In this document: piece after piece, positions 10,345 to 19,999 of the stretch
How the letters are laid out: each line of letters starts with the position of its first letter
Numbering within the stretch: position 1 is the first letter of the stretch
Translations under genes and position numbers: made by a program
Notes under the pieces: model-generated
Told to the model about the DNA's origin: nothing
The model's input: the letters and a program-made list of their open reading frames with translations, nothing else
Databases searched by the model: none
Assembly (NCBI GenBank): GCA_029204225.1
Contig: MU832633.1
Coordinates: 1-64,000 of the forward strand
Length of the DNA: 64,000 bases
Source: Diphasiastrum complanatum
Taxonomy: Eukaryota > Streptophyta > Lycopodiopsida > Lycopodiales > Lycopodiaceae
Reading direction: 5' to 3'

Positions 10345-11629
10345 TCTTATGACCGAGATACAGTAACTCATGCTCAAAGAACTCACACTTAGATTCCTTA
10401 GCATATAATTTCTCTCCTCTGAGAATTATCAAGAGAGTCTTAAGATGATTCAGATGCTCCTTAAGTGTTATACTATAGATGAGAATATCCTCTAAGAATA
10501 CAGCTACACATTGACCTAGATATGGACGAAAAATATCGTTCATCATCTGTTGAAATGTAGCAAGTGCATTCGTCAGCCCAAAAGGAAGCGCAAATTATTC
10601 ATAATGACCGAACCTTGTCCGAAAACTAGTCTTTTGCACATCATTTGGATGAATCCTAATCTGATGATATCCGGTTCTAAGATCTATTTTTGTGAAGTAT
10701 TTAGTCCCAACTAATCGATCTACCAGATCATCCATTCGGGGTAATGGATATTTATTCATAATAGTTACCTTATTCAACCCTTTGTAGTCAACACACATCT
10801 GAAAGCCTCCATCTTTTCTCGCTTTCAAAAAAATAGGATCACCCCATGGTGAATTGCTAGGCTGAATGTGATCCATCTTAAGATAATTTCAAATTGATTA
10901 GTAATCTTTGTCTCTTCTTTTTGAGAAAACCGATATGGTTGTCTAGAGACATGGTGACTACCTGGAATTAACTCAATCCTATGGTCTACCGACCTAGACA
11001 GTGGTATATTCCATGAGGTAATTCAACTGGAAAAATATTTTTGAATTCATTAAAGATCTTATTTTTCTCTAGTTGCTCTTGATCTAAGTCCACTAAGTTA
11101 AAAAATTTTGACGATTCACAACTACTTAGATGCATTTCAGAGAAATCCAAAATGGGTTTGACAAACAAAGAATATGCTTCATACTGTGAATCAATTTTTT
11201 TTCTTTTACATTAGCAAATGAAATTATCCTAGATGGATGTACATATCTGTCTCCAAACAAAGTACCTACTTCATTACCCTCCTGAAAAGAGAGCACATGC
11301 TTATCAAAATCTATATCAGGAGATATCTTAAGGAACCACTCATACCCTAGGATTATGTCTGTACGTGCTAAATCTAAAACATGAAAATTTATTAACTCTT
11401 TGTAATCTTGAATTTAAAGTGGGAGCTTCGGAACTTTAACATCCCAAGTCTCCAACTCTGCACCTGAAGCTAGATATACCTTATATCTATTATCACTGGC
11501 TTCAGTTTTTAGGCCGAATTTCTGCACAAGACTAGAGTAAATAAAATTATGAGTTGAACCACTATCTACCAATATACTAACTTCATGTCCTTTAATTGTG
11601 CCTTTCAAATGAAATAATTCATTATGCAA
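10310..11629 (-). pseudogene. Ty3/gypsy protease to reverse transcriptase
   Basis: Minus strand, in order: protease with ILVDSGSTHNFI (near 11560), a linker with FNEFKNIFPVELPHG, then reverse transcriptase with [63 protein letters not shown] and YLGHKI. The catalytic box reads VFLEDILIYS, so the first of the two active-site aspartates after FL is Glu; the enzyme would not be expected to work. A TAA at about 10592 interrupts the frame between GHYE and FALPFG. RNase H and integrase are absent beyond 10310. The protease frame is preceded by a TAG and then by sequence of another, plus-strand gypsy copy. Confidence 0.85.
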
Positions 11630-11635
11630 GAACTA

Positions 11636-12032
11636 GCCAAGGAGTATAGTAACCATCTCGACCAAAGGTCTTGGTAACCATCTCGACTGACGGTCCTGGT
11701 AACCATCTCGACCGAGGCAATTCGATCAAATCTTGACCGGATCACTTAACTCCATCTCGACCAGACCGAGTCCATGGCCAAGCACATAATTTTGAACCGA
11801 CATCTCTGATTCAAATTTCGACCAAACCACCAGCTTGACAGAGCCTTAGAGCTCAAAAAAAAATACATATACACGAAAAAAAAATTCCCAAAAAACATCA
11901 CTCATACCAATAGAGAGCCCTTCTGATACTGAGTCTCCCCCTTGCCTTCCCTACTAGTGCAAAAAAAAAAAACCAAAAAAAAAAAAAACACCAGAAACCT
12001 ATACAAAACTCAAAAATACACGACAATACACA
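11636..12032 (+). repeat. Gypsy 5' leader with repeated ACCATCTCGACC units
   Basis: Three close units of GTAACCATCTCGACC (11648-11720) with further degenerate TCTCGACC or TTTCGACC copies to about 11825, followed by A-rich leader up to the gag ATG at 12033. The reverse complement of the same pattern occurs at 25620-25745 next to the end of an LTR-G copy, which ties this leader to the LTR-G family. Confidence 0.6.
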
Positions 12033-13132
12033 ATGGACCACCATACTGATCCTGAAATCCCAGAAGATTATCCATACGAAATAAGATCTCCTACAACTGA
12101 ACAAATCAGACGTCATAGCTTCTACCGAATGAGGTCCCAAATACATGAGCCATCCACAAACCAATTCGAGGGACAAGAACCTGATAGAGTCGAGTCTTCA
12201 CGAGCACGAGCCCATGTTCATGGTGTTGAAGCATCACACACCAGAACACAACTAAATGGAGCTTTTGCCACTCATGGCTCATCTTGAGAAGAGAATACCC
12301 AAGTTGGATCTACCCAAGTTTGACGGTAGTTCGGACCCTCAAAGATTCTTGCAAATCTTTGAGAATGCGTGTGATGTTTATGGCGAAACATCTCTTGACG
12401 CTATGGTCCAACTATTTTCCATGACCATGATCGCTAAAGCACGTGATTGGTTTTTTAACCTTGATCGTGAAGATAAGACAAACTGGTCAATTCTTAAAGA
12501 GTCCTTTATCAAGCGTTTTAAACCATTTCGTTTGATAGAGAGTCCTTTTGTCAAATTGAGTAACATCAAGATGGCAAAAGACGAACGTGTACCGGACTAT
12601 ATCGAGCGATTTAAGCGCCTCAAGGGTCAAGGACAAGAACAGCCCACCAAACAGATGCTCATCATTTAATTTTTAGTCGGCCTTCCAAGATGGATTAGAC
12701 GAGAGCTTCGATTCAATGATGAATGTACGAGCCTAAAATTAGCTATGTCTGATGCCATCAAAGAAGAAGATGAAGAATCAGATGTTGACGAACCTAGGGA
12801 ATGAAAAACACACCGTGCTCTGTCCATGAGTCAAAGCCGATTGAAGATACTCGAGATCAGCTTTGGAAATCCCAGTTGGAGTTGTTTAATAAGCAACATC
12901 AATTGCAAATGGAGAAACTCACCAATGAGTTTCAAAATACCCTAAAGTCTATCCAACGTAGTATGCTTGGTCAGCCAAATCCTGCACAGGTACCTTATAG
13001 ACGAAAACCCATCTGGTGCACAACAACACCACACGAGCACCATAGCAACCAACTGTTAAACCTGCTGCTCAATCGAGAAGTTCCTTGCGAACTTTTACAT
13101 TACCACGACATTTACCAGATCAATAATACATA
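12033..13132 (+). pseudogene. Ty3/gypsy gag of the LTR-G family
   Basis: The ATG frame begins MDHHTDPEIPEDYPYEI and runs 84 codons; the capsid-like part continues in another frame: IPKLDLPKFDGSSDPQRFLQ, FENACDVYGE, KARDWFFNLDREDKTNWSIL, FIKRFKPFRLIESPF and VPDYIERFKRLKGQ, the Retrotrans_gag pattern. A TAA follows LII at 12667, then LVGLPRWIRRELRF and an acidic stretch in the same frame, and after a frameshift LEDT-type helices (LELFNKQHQLQMEKLTNEF). No zinc knuckle or protease follows; similarity ends near 13130. Related gag fragments occur at 1-330, 37470-37800 and 41440-41800. Confidence 0.8.
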
Positions 13133-13912
13133 GACGTTATATGAAATGAGTTATTGCAAGGCGTAGAGAAACCGATATTTCGTCATCTAGTACTATTCCC
13201 ATACAAGAGCACCCTCCCCAGGGAATTGACATTTTATCTCCATGCCTACAATGTCAAATCTATATGTCTTTCCATTTTCTGATGAGATTTCCACTAACTG
13301 CATATCACGAAATAACTCTACGAAATTGGAAATCTAGACAACGGTTCATTTATGCATCTCATAATCCAAAGGATACTAATGGGAATAGTATATTCTCCTT
13401 CTATGCATTTCAAGTCATATCTTACAATATCTGCTATCAATGATGGTAGATTTAGTGTCACCAACCCTGTCTTATTTTTGACAAGGGCATATCAGAGTTT
13501 TTCTCATTACTCTACAAGACAAATGGGATATTGCAATTGTCTTGCAATTGTCAAGGTGAATTATCAATGTTGATGAATGAAAGTTTTGTTCGACAAATGC
13601 CATACAGTTCTCACTCTCTGTACCGTTTGTTAATTTCTTTGTTCCTCTTCATTCCTTTTGTGTGATTGATTTTTGCATGAGAAAAAGCCACTGTGCATTC
13701 CGTAGAGTATCTCAAGAATACATTTTCATTCATCTGTCCATCTCCAGATCACCTTGTACACAGTTTAGAATCTTTGAGTATATAGCAACTTTCAAAAATC
13801 CACGTCATATCAGAGTTGATTCTTGTCTTTCATAAATATTCATTATTTGAATCAACTACAACAAGATCGAAACAAATTTAGTTAAAATTTATTCAATCTT
13901 TAGTCCAGTCGC
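13133..13912. other. No gene
   Basis: No coding domain or repeat recognised; open frames here are short and random-looking. Confidence 0.45.
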
Positions 13913-14008
13913 ATGTTCTACATATTTCAATTGCATATTCCAAACGTTGATCCAACCTTGAGCATGCAAGTTATAGATAGCAACATCCCCACCAATAGAT
14001 TTTTTTTT

Positions 14009-14030
14009 TGTGGGTGGGGGGGGGGGGGGA
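14009..14030 (+). repeat. Poly-T then poly-G run
   Basis: A T run is followed by GTGGGTGGG and about 13 consecutive G. Such a tract could form a G-quadruplex on the plus strand, and base calls here are error-prone. Confidence 0.8.
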
Positions 14031-14099
14031 GAGTGGATCTACTTAGATCCACTACGAGCAGTTACATTGCCAACAATAACATCAACAAGGTCGACAACC

Positions 14100-14735
14100 A
14101 AGATCACAAAACCAAAGATGATAACGACAAGGCTAAGAAGGCAGATAGGCAATCCAAAGAGACACAATTAGAAGAAGTAACCCAGTCATGACAAAGATCC
14201 TTCAGAAAAGAGAAGCACAAGTATTGGAAAATCAGTCTCCTTCTTCAACCAGCCCTCTTGTCACAACATCTGCATCCATTATCATGCCTATCGGCCACAC
14301 CATCTACTATTGTCACCACCACCACCACCACCACCCTCCCTTCGATCTGTCTGTTTACCATCAGTTTATTGTTCTTTTGAAAAATTCTCAGTTTCGATAG
14401 TCTTACCGAAGCAATTGATAGATCATTGCAAATGTCTTGCGGAGACCAACTACCACCTACATTGGTTGGTCAGCCAAGAAAGAAGATCTAAGAAGCAGGC
14501 GAAGCAGCTCGAAGAAATAAAAAGAAAGAGAAAAAAAGCTGAGGAGGAAAGGATGAAACTTAAACAACAGTTGAGTCAGATCGATCTTGGTCAAAAGAAA
14601 CTCTCTGGAGCAATGATAGTTGAATCCCCTTCCATGAAGCCTGAAGAGATCCAAAAGTAATGGATCAAATGAAAGAGCTGCAGAAAAGAAAGATGAAGAC
14701 AACCGCGGACCTATAGAATAAAGCAAACTCCTCAC
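14100..14735 (+). pseudogene. Third-ORF (coiled-coil) remnant of the LTR-G family, copy 2
   Basis: The best frame gives NYHLHWLVSQERRSKKQAKQ, then EEIKRKRKKAEEERMKLKQQ and GAMIVESPSMKPEE: a strongly charged coiled coil. Upstream pieces in other frames include KAKKADRQSKETQLEEV and a serine/threonine stretch, with a CAC repeat coding His or Pro/Thr depending on frame. It matches 4706-5640 on the other strand and keeps CAG at 14577 and 14681 where that copy has TAG. It is joined tail to tail at about 14738 with a third, more diverged copy reading leftward from 16462. Confidence 0.65.
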
Positions 14736-14739
14736 CCAG

Positions 14740-16462
14740 TTGGTTTCTTTTCATTCTGGCCTTATTGGTTGCTTAACCATCCTCATTGCATTGGTTAGTC
14801 TCTTATTTTCCTGAGTCAAGAGGTCTAACCGGCGCTCAAACTGGTCTTGCACTTCTTGAAGGATCTAGAGCTGACTTGAAAACTGTTCTTGCTCTTCCAA
14901 TCTTGTGGCCTTTTCACTTTGAAATTCTTCCATAGTCATCAGCAACTCCGCGTCTTTCAGTTGTAGATCCTATGTTGTCATCCTGAGTTTATCTGTTTGT
15001 TGTGCAAGCTGGTGCACGAACCAATGCAGATGGTATGAGGGCTCGGTATGCCATTTCAATGTTTCCTTGGCTTTCTCAGGCAAACTGTCATAGATTGGAA
15101 AAGTTGGGAATTCGGAAAGAAGGTGATGGTAGGTAGAAAAAGAATACTGAGAGGTTGTGGGGTGAGTTGGAAGTGAAACAATTATTTGTGTCTTTACATC
15201 AGTAGCAACGGAGGTGGTAGGAATGATGGTAGTGGTAAGCAAAATGGTGATGGAGGCGGTATCAACAATGGTGGTAGTTGTGGTTAGTAGTGAGACTAGT
15301 GCAGCTGCCTCTGGAATAATCTCCACCTCCTCTCCACAAGATCGCCTTCATTGAAGTATTCAAGTGCATCTTTTGCTTCAGAGCGGAGGAGTCTTCTACG
15401 TTCTCTTCGGCCCTTGGACTTTCCTAGAATTCCACTGAAATTTGTGCTGCCTGACCTTGATCTTGATTTTTTTTTTGTTTCTTGGTTAGGATTGGCTGCA
15501 ACAGTCTTTTCAGCTTGGTCGTCATGAGTGGAGTCAGCTGCAATCGTGTGTTTTTCTTGTGTGGTTGCAGGCAGCTCCCTTTCTCCCTCCTCTAAAAGTA
15601 TTGTCGGTGTCTGCTGGGCATGAGGGGGTGAGGTAACAACTAGAATGGATCTCGATGGTGATTGGGATTGGGTGCTTGTATCTGGTGATTGCACCAGTGT
15701 CTTCTGGGTGATTCGGATCTGGTGCTGAGATGAGGAGGTAGCCGGTGACGTTCGGCATTGTCGAGTACGTATGGTTTGGAGGCTGCCCTCCTCTTCATCC
15801 TCATTGTCATCGCTACTTGACGAGACATCTTCATACCCTGCCATCTGCTTGGTCTGCTTTCTTGGAGTCAGCTTGGTAGTCCTTTGTTGTGGGATATCTG
15901 ATTCTGTCTTTGATTTAGAGGGCGGCTTGCGAGCGGTCATCTTATTCCTTGACTTCTTAGGTGGTGGTGTGGTCTCAACAGGTGGTGATGACCTATCATG
16001 TCTTCTCTTGATGCGGCGTTCATGAAACATGGCAGCCTGTTGAGAAGGTGAGGTGGAAGCTCGTGATGGAATATAGTCTCGGCTAGCAGCAGCATCCCTT
16101 GGAGCTAAGGCAAGCTTCAAGTCAATAGTGGATTTCTAAGTCATAAAAGATATACCCCAAGGAGGTGACTGGAGCTCTCTTCTGCAATGCGACAATAAGT
16201 TGTCGGGAGATGAATCCAACTGAAAATTTTGAAGATCAATGCGAAAGGTAAATTGCTTCTGATCAAGATTTTCATATGCCTGGTATATCAGATATAGGCT
16301 CTGGTGGCCCATCCATGGTGGAATTTGAGATTCAAGTATCTTAAACACCTATTCAGCTTGTGTATACCACTAATTCATGATGTCATCTTCATGTAGAACG
16401 AGTTTAAGTGTCTTAGGCATATCATGAATCTCTTCACTGTGGTTTGAATCCGAATCGGCCAT
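14740..16462 (-). pseudogene. Third ORF of the gypsy element, longest copy (basic, S/P/T-rich, coiled coil)
   Basis: The minus strand starts ATG at 16462 (MADSDSNHSEEIHDM) and stays in one frame to 15296, with TAG codons at 16370, 16349 and 16136, each in a place where Q would fit. The N-terminal part reads FKILESQIPPWMGHQSLYL and LQNFQLDSSPDNLLSHCRRE. The middle 270 residues are basic and S/P/T-rich (KRRHDRSSPPVETTPPPKKS), with a short acidic run SSSSDDNEDEEEG. After a frameshift near 15310 the frame continues with SYHLHWFVHQLAQQTDKL and coiled-coil residues through TAG at 14970 and 14865 and TGA at 14751. YHLHW links it to the other two copies. It lies downstream of the gypsy integrase end (17213) on the same strand, in the position env-like ORFs take. 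No membrane segment is seen, so an envelope role is not supported. Confidence 0.6.
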
Positions 16463-16504
16463 TTTGTGAAATTTTTTAAAATTTTGTTGAAGTGCTCTGG
16501 AATG

Positions 16505-16665
16505 TTGGCGGATGCAATGTGGCGGCTACAGTGGCGGATGGAAGTTTGGCGGATGCAATCTATTGGATGTAATGATGAAAGTGGATGGCGGATACAACTG
16601 GATGGCGGATGCAACTGGTGGATGCAAACTAGATGGCAGATGCAAACGAGATGGCAGATGCAAAA
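16505..16665 (+). repeat. GGCGGATGCAA-type minisatellite, block 1
   Basis: About nine imperfect repeats of a 10-20 bp unit around GGCGGATGCAA, GGTGGATGCAA or GGCAGATGCAA. It lies directly upstream of the third ORF's ATG on the minus strand, in its leader. Confidence 0.8.
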
Positions 16666-17034
16666 AGACAAATTGTAAAAGTGGAATGACAAGTCGTGGA
16701 GGCAAAACTTTGAAAATGAAAAGACAAAGAGTTTACAAAACAAGTAAAAAAGTTAGAGTTTTGTTCCGTTTGTTTGTTTTTGTTTTAATGTTTGTGAGGT
16801 GAAAAGATGTCGTAAGGGTTTTGAAAGCGGACATAAATGTGTATGGGAAACAACAGAGAATGAATCAAACGAAAGAGGATGTGATAGCGGTCAAGATGCA
16901 ATCAACAGCAGCTGAATCGAATCAAAAAATAGGAAGATCGCCTGAAATTTGCTAGACAGACATGAACTCGTCCGAAAATTGTGTGAAGTAATGAACTTGG
17001 TGGCTAAGGTATTTATACCAAAAAAAAATTCTAG
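16666..17034 (-). promoter_or_regulatory. Putative promoter/leader between integrase and third ORF
   Basis: On the minus strand GGTATAAATACC (TATA box 17010-17017) lies about 550 bp upstream of the third ORF's ATG at 16462, between two minisatellite blocks. This could drive the downstream ORF separately, or could be the U3 of an LTR whose edges I cannot see. Nothing else coding is found here. Confidence 0.35.
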
Positions 17035-17205
17035 GTCTGGCGTCGGATGCAAATTTCATCGGATGCAAATGGGCTCGACGGACGCAAATTAGTCGGATGC
17101 AAATTAGACTGGTGGTTGGTGGATGCAAACCCATCGGATGCAAATTAGACTGGTGGTTGGCGGATGCAAACTCGTCGGATGCAATGTCGTCGGATGCAAA
17201 AAAAA
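17035..17205 (+). repeat. CGGATGCAAA-type minisatellite, block 2
   Basis: At least eight copies of TCGGATGCAAA-like units, including the twice-repeated GACTGGTGGTTGG segment. It begins immediately after the integrase stop at 17213 on the minus strand and uses the same core as block 1. Confidence 0.85.
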
Positions 17206-17212
17206 TATTTTG

Positions 17213-18743
17213 TTAGATATGACTTACCGAAAAAATATCCTCATAGTACCTCCGTAGTCGGCTACTATTGACTAACGTGTCAAGAGGTATGCCTTCTAGG
17301 GTCTCTAATTGAACTGCACCATTGGTAAAAATTTTCTTGATAACATAGGGGCCTTGGCTATGGGATTTCAATTTTTCGAGATGGACCTTGGAAGATGTAT
17401 AAAGTAAAACTTTATCACCATCATGGATATCCTTAGTCCTAACATGATGATCATGCCAATCCTTCTGTCATCGTTTATGAAGTAACTGTGCATGATAAGA
17501 GATAAGACGTGTTTCACACAGTTTTGTCAATGTAAAGAGTCGATTCTGAACTTGGTGTTGATAAGTACTATCGTCACACAAGTCAGTGGCATATGCTAAA
17601 GTGACACATAGAGAAGGAATTAAAAACTCTACTGGCATAATAGTCTCTTGGCCATAGACCAGCTCAAATGGTGTTTTCCAACCCGTGGCTCGCTTTGGCA
17701 TTGTTCGATATGCCCAGATAGCAGAAAATAATTTCGTTTCCCAGTTAGATCGACTTGTTTCTACTATCTTGGTCAAGACTTTACAAATCGTTTTATTCAT
17801 AGACTCAGCTAATCCATTACATATAGGATAGTACGAGGTGCTCTTTTGATGTATAACAAAGTAATCCGTTTGAGGTGAATAGGAAGTGGTGAACTGTCTT
17901 CTAAGGCCATGCTCAGCCATGTAGTCAGACATCTCGTTAGAGAGGTATTCGCCACCACCATTAGTTCGGAGTGCCTTCACTTCTGTAGACGTTTGTGTCT
18001 CAACCATGGCCTTGAATCTCTTGAAGCATTCAAAGGCTTCAGATTTGTGCTTAATGAACATGACTGTAGGCCATCTATAATAATCATCTATGAAAGTGAT
18101 AAAATAGATTGCATCTCCTAAGGATAGAGTTGGCATTGGACCACATAGATCGCTATGTACAAGATCCAATACATGCTTTGTTTTGATGGAATGTGATTTG
18201 GGAAACTTGATTCTAGAGTGTTTGCCATAGACGCATGATTCACAAAAGAAATATTTCCTATCTAATGAAGAAGGGAAATACAATCCATCAACTAAATTAT
18301 TACAATGCATATAGGAAAGTGATCTTGTATTCATGTGTCCAAATCGACTATGCCACAAAATAGCATTATCATTTACATTTTCATTAGAGATACTAGATAA
18401 TGCAACTGAATTAGAGAGTACGTAAAGATTTCCGACTCTAGTCCATGTAGTCAGAGTAGTATCTTCCTCGAATATTGTACACTGCTCAGATGAGGAAGTA
18501 ACAGTGTAGCTCTCATCAGTTAGAGACTGATAACAAGTTCTTTGATAGCTGAGGAATGTGAAGGATGTTGGGAACACAAATGGACAGATCGTTGTTGAAT
18601 GTGATCTTGGCTGTCCCTTTGCCTTCCACGTGTATGGTGCTTGAATCTCCGAGGTAGATGAATTGATCTCTGTTTGTTGTAAGCTGCATTACCATTCCTT
18701 GCGAGAGGTCATGTGTTGGGTAGCGTCGTTGTCCAGGTACCAG
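17213..18743 (-). pseudogene. Chimeric frame: copia protease and integrase front half fused to gypsy integrase back half
   Basis: Minus strand. 18743-18580 holds a copia protease with the active site WYLDNDATQHMTS, broken by two frameshifts. From 18577 a single 369-codon frame reads through copia pre-integrase (ILWHSRFGHMN, CESCVYGKHSR), the copia core (VHSDLCGPM, FIDDYYRW) and LRTNGGGEYLS, up to TTSYSPQT. It then turns directly into a gypsy integrase: STSYYPICNGLAESMNKT, AIWAYRTMPKRATGWKTPFE and VYGQETIMPVEF. After a TGA at 17468 the same frame gives DWHDHHVRTKDIHDGDKVLL, GPYVIKKIF and VNSSRLRRYY to TAA at 17213. The second catalytic Asp is lost (TNGGGE). The join lies near 17866. The copia gag half of the element is at 23099-23990, beyond the GP1 insertion. 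Confidence 0.85.
18739..18743 (+). repeat. Target-site duplication ACCAG, left of GP1
   Basis: Identical to 23094-23098 on the other side of GP1; five bases, the length made by LTR-retrotransposon integrases. Confidence 0.9.
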
Positions 18744-19663
18744 TGTTGCGCTGATGCCTCAAAGGGGCGCTGGGACTTGAGCGGTTTCCCCAACACGCGC
18801 TTAAGTATAACATTCATCCATCATGCACTTACATAAAAGCCAACTCAGAAACGTAACAAGCTTAACCATTTAGACTTAAGAAAACTGGAATCCCAACCAA
18901 CCCGAAAGCCAACTCAGAATTCGTCCCCAAAAGGTAACCAAAGGCAAAGACAAGCCACACATGAAACCCAAGGCATAGTGGTCGCCAAACTGACCAATTG
19001 GCATAGCGGCAAGCCACACATCGGTGACGTGGACCCCTAGGCGCCGGCGACACAAAAAGGTTGTAGTAAGGGTCCTTCCACTTGGACCAGTCCCAGAGGT
19101 GAAACCGAAATGGTAATCATCCCCAAGGATCAACTTTATTAAATCTGGAAGAGGTTACATTCATACATAGACTGACCGGTCTTGGGGCCACCAACACGTG
19201 CTGGGCATTGTGCCTGGCTCGTGCTGGTAGAGGGAGTTGAGAGCTGGCGACTGGATTCTTGACGCTGGTTGAGCTGCCCAAGTTTCTCTCTACCGGACTC
19301 CCCCCTATAGTTCTACTGTGATTCGGCGCACCCCCTCTGTCCTGAAACATAGTGCTTTCTGGTAAAGCACACTTTTTCGGACTTAGTTTTTATTTTGCTG
19401 ATTAAGCCTGGCAAGCCTGGCAGAATCAGTCTGGCTCCCAGACATGGGTTCCAGGATTCGTCCCGGCGGCAAAATCAACTTGCTTCCTGACTAGGCCATG
19501 ACTCGAGCTCCAGAGCTAGCTCAGGACTTGTGACTACTTGACTGGCTCACCACAGGCCGGAGGCTCAGTCCTTGACGATCTAACTTGCTCTGGGACCTTA
19601 GAGAGTGTCACCCCTTAGAGTCTTACAGGGCACGCTGGGTGCAACCGAGTAAGCTTTACAACA
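18744..19663 (-). mobile_element. GP1 3' LTR
   Basis: Minus strand runs TGTTGTAAAGCTTACTCGG to GCGCAACA at 18744. It matches the 5' LTR at 22175-23093 and, in reverse, both GP2 LTRs. An AATAAAG poly(A)-like signal follows the segment around 19135-19142 on the minus strand. Confidence 0.9.
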
Positions 19664-19680
19664 TCCTCCTCTCGTTTGAG
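19664..19680 (-). promoter_or_regulatory. GP1 polypurine tract
   Basis: Minus strand CTCAAACGAGAGGAGGA directly precedes the 3' LTR start; GP2 has the same tract at 31931-31947. Confidence 0.8.
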
Positions 19681-19999
19681 AAAGCTGATGTCATCATCAG
19701 GGGCAAACTAGAACCTAAGACTCATGGCACGAGCTTAAATCATCGGCCAGACTTTATTCACATATACAGGGGCACGTGCTTGATTCACTGGCCAAAGGAG
19801 ACCAACTGTAAAGAGAAGTAAAAACATTGTGTTTGCACCCAGCACAGGAAAAGTGTAGATCTAGTTCACTTACGTAAAACCTGTGTAAAGCTGCTGCACT
19901 TAGACATTAGACTGAAGCTCACTCCTCGATGAGAAATGCGGCTTACTTTATTAACATGAAAGTAAAAGGTACTTACGGCTCCCTTAAACCTCATATATG

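Noticed and set aside
14310-14340. Poly-His or poly-Pro tract as a functional domain
   Set aside because: It is a CAC trinucleotide repeat read in different frames within a decayed ORF.
15771-16025. Plus-strand 84-codon frame opposite the third ORF
   Set aside because: Antisense shadow of the basic S/P-rich coding strand.
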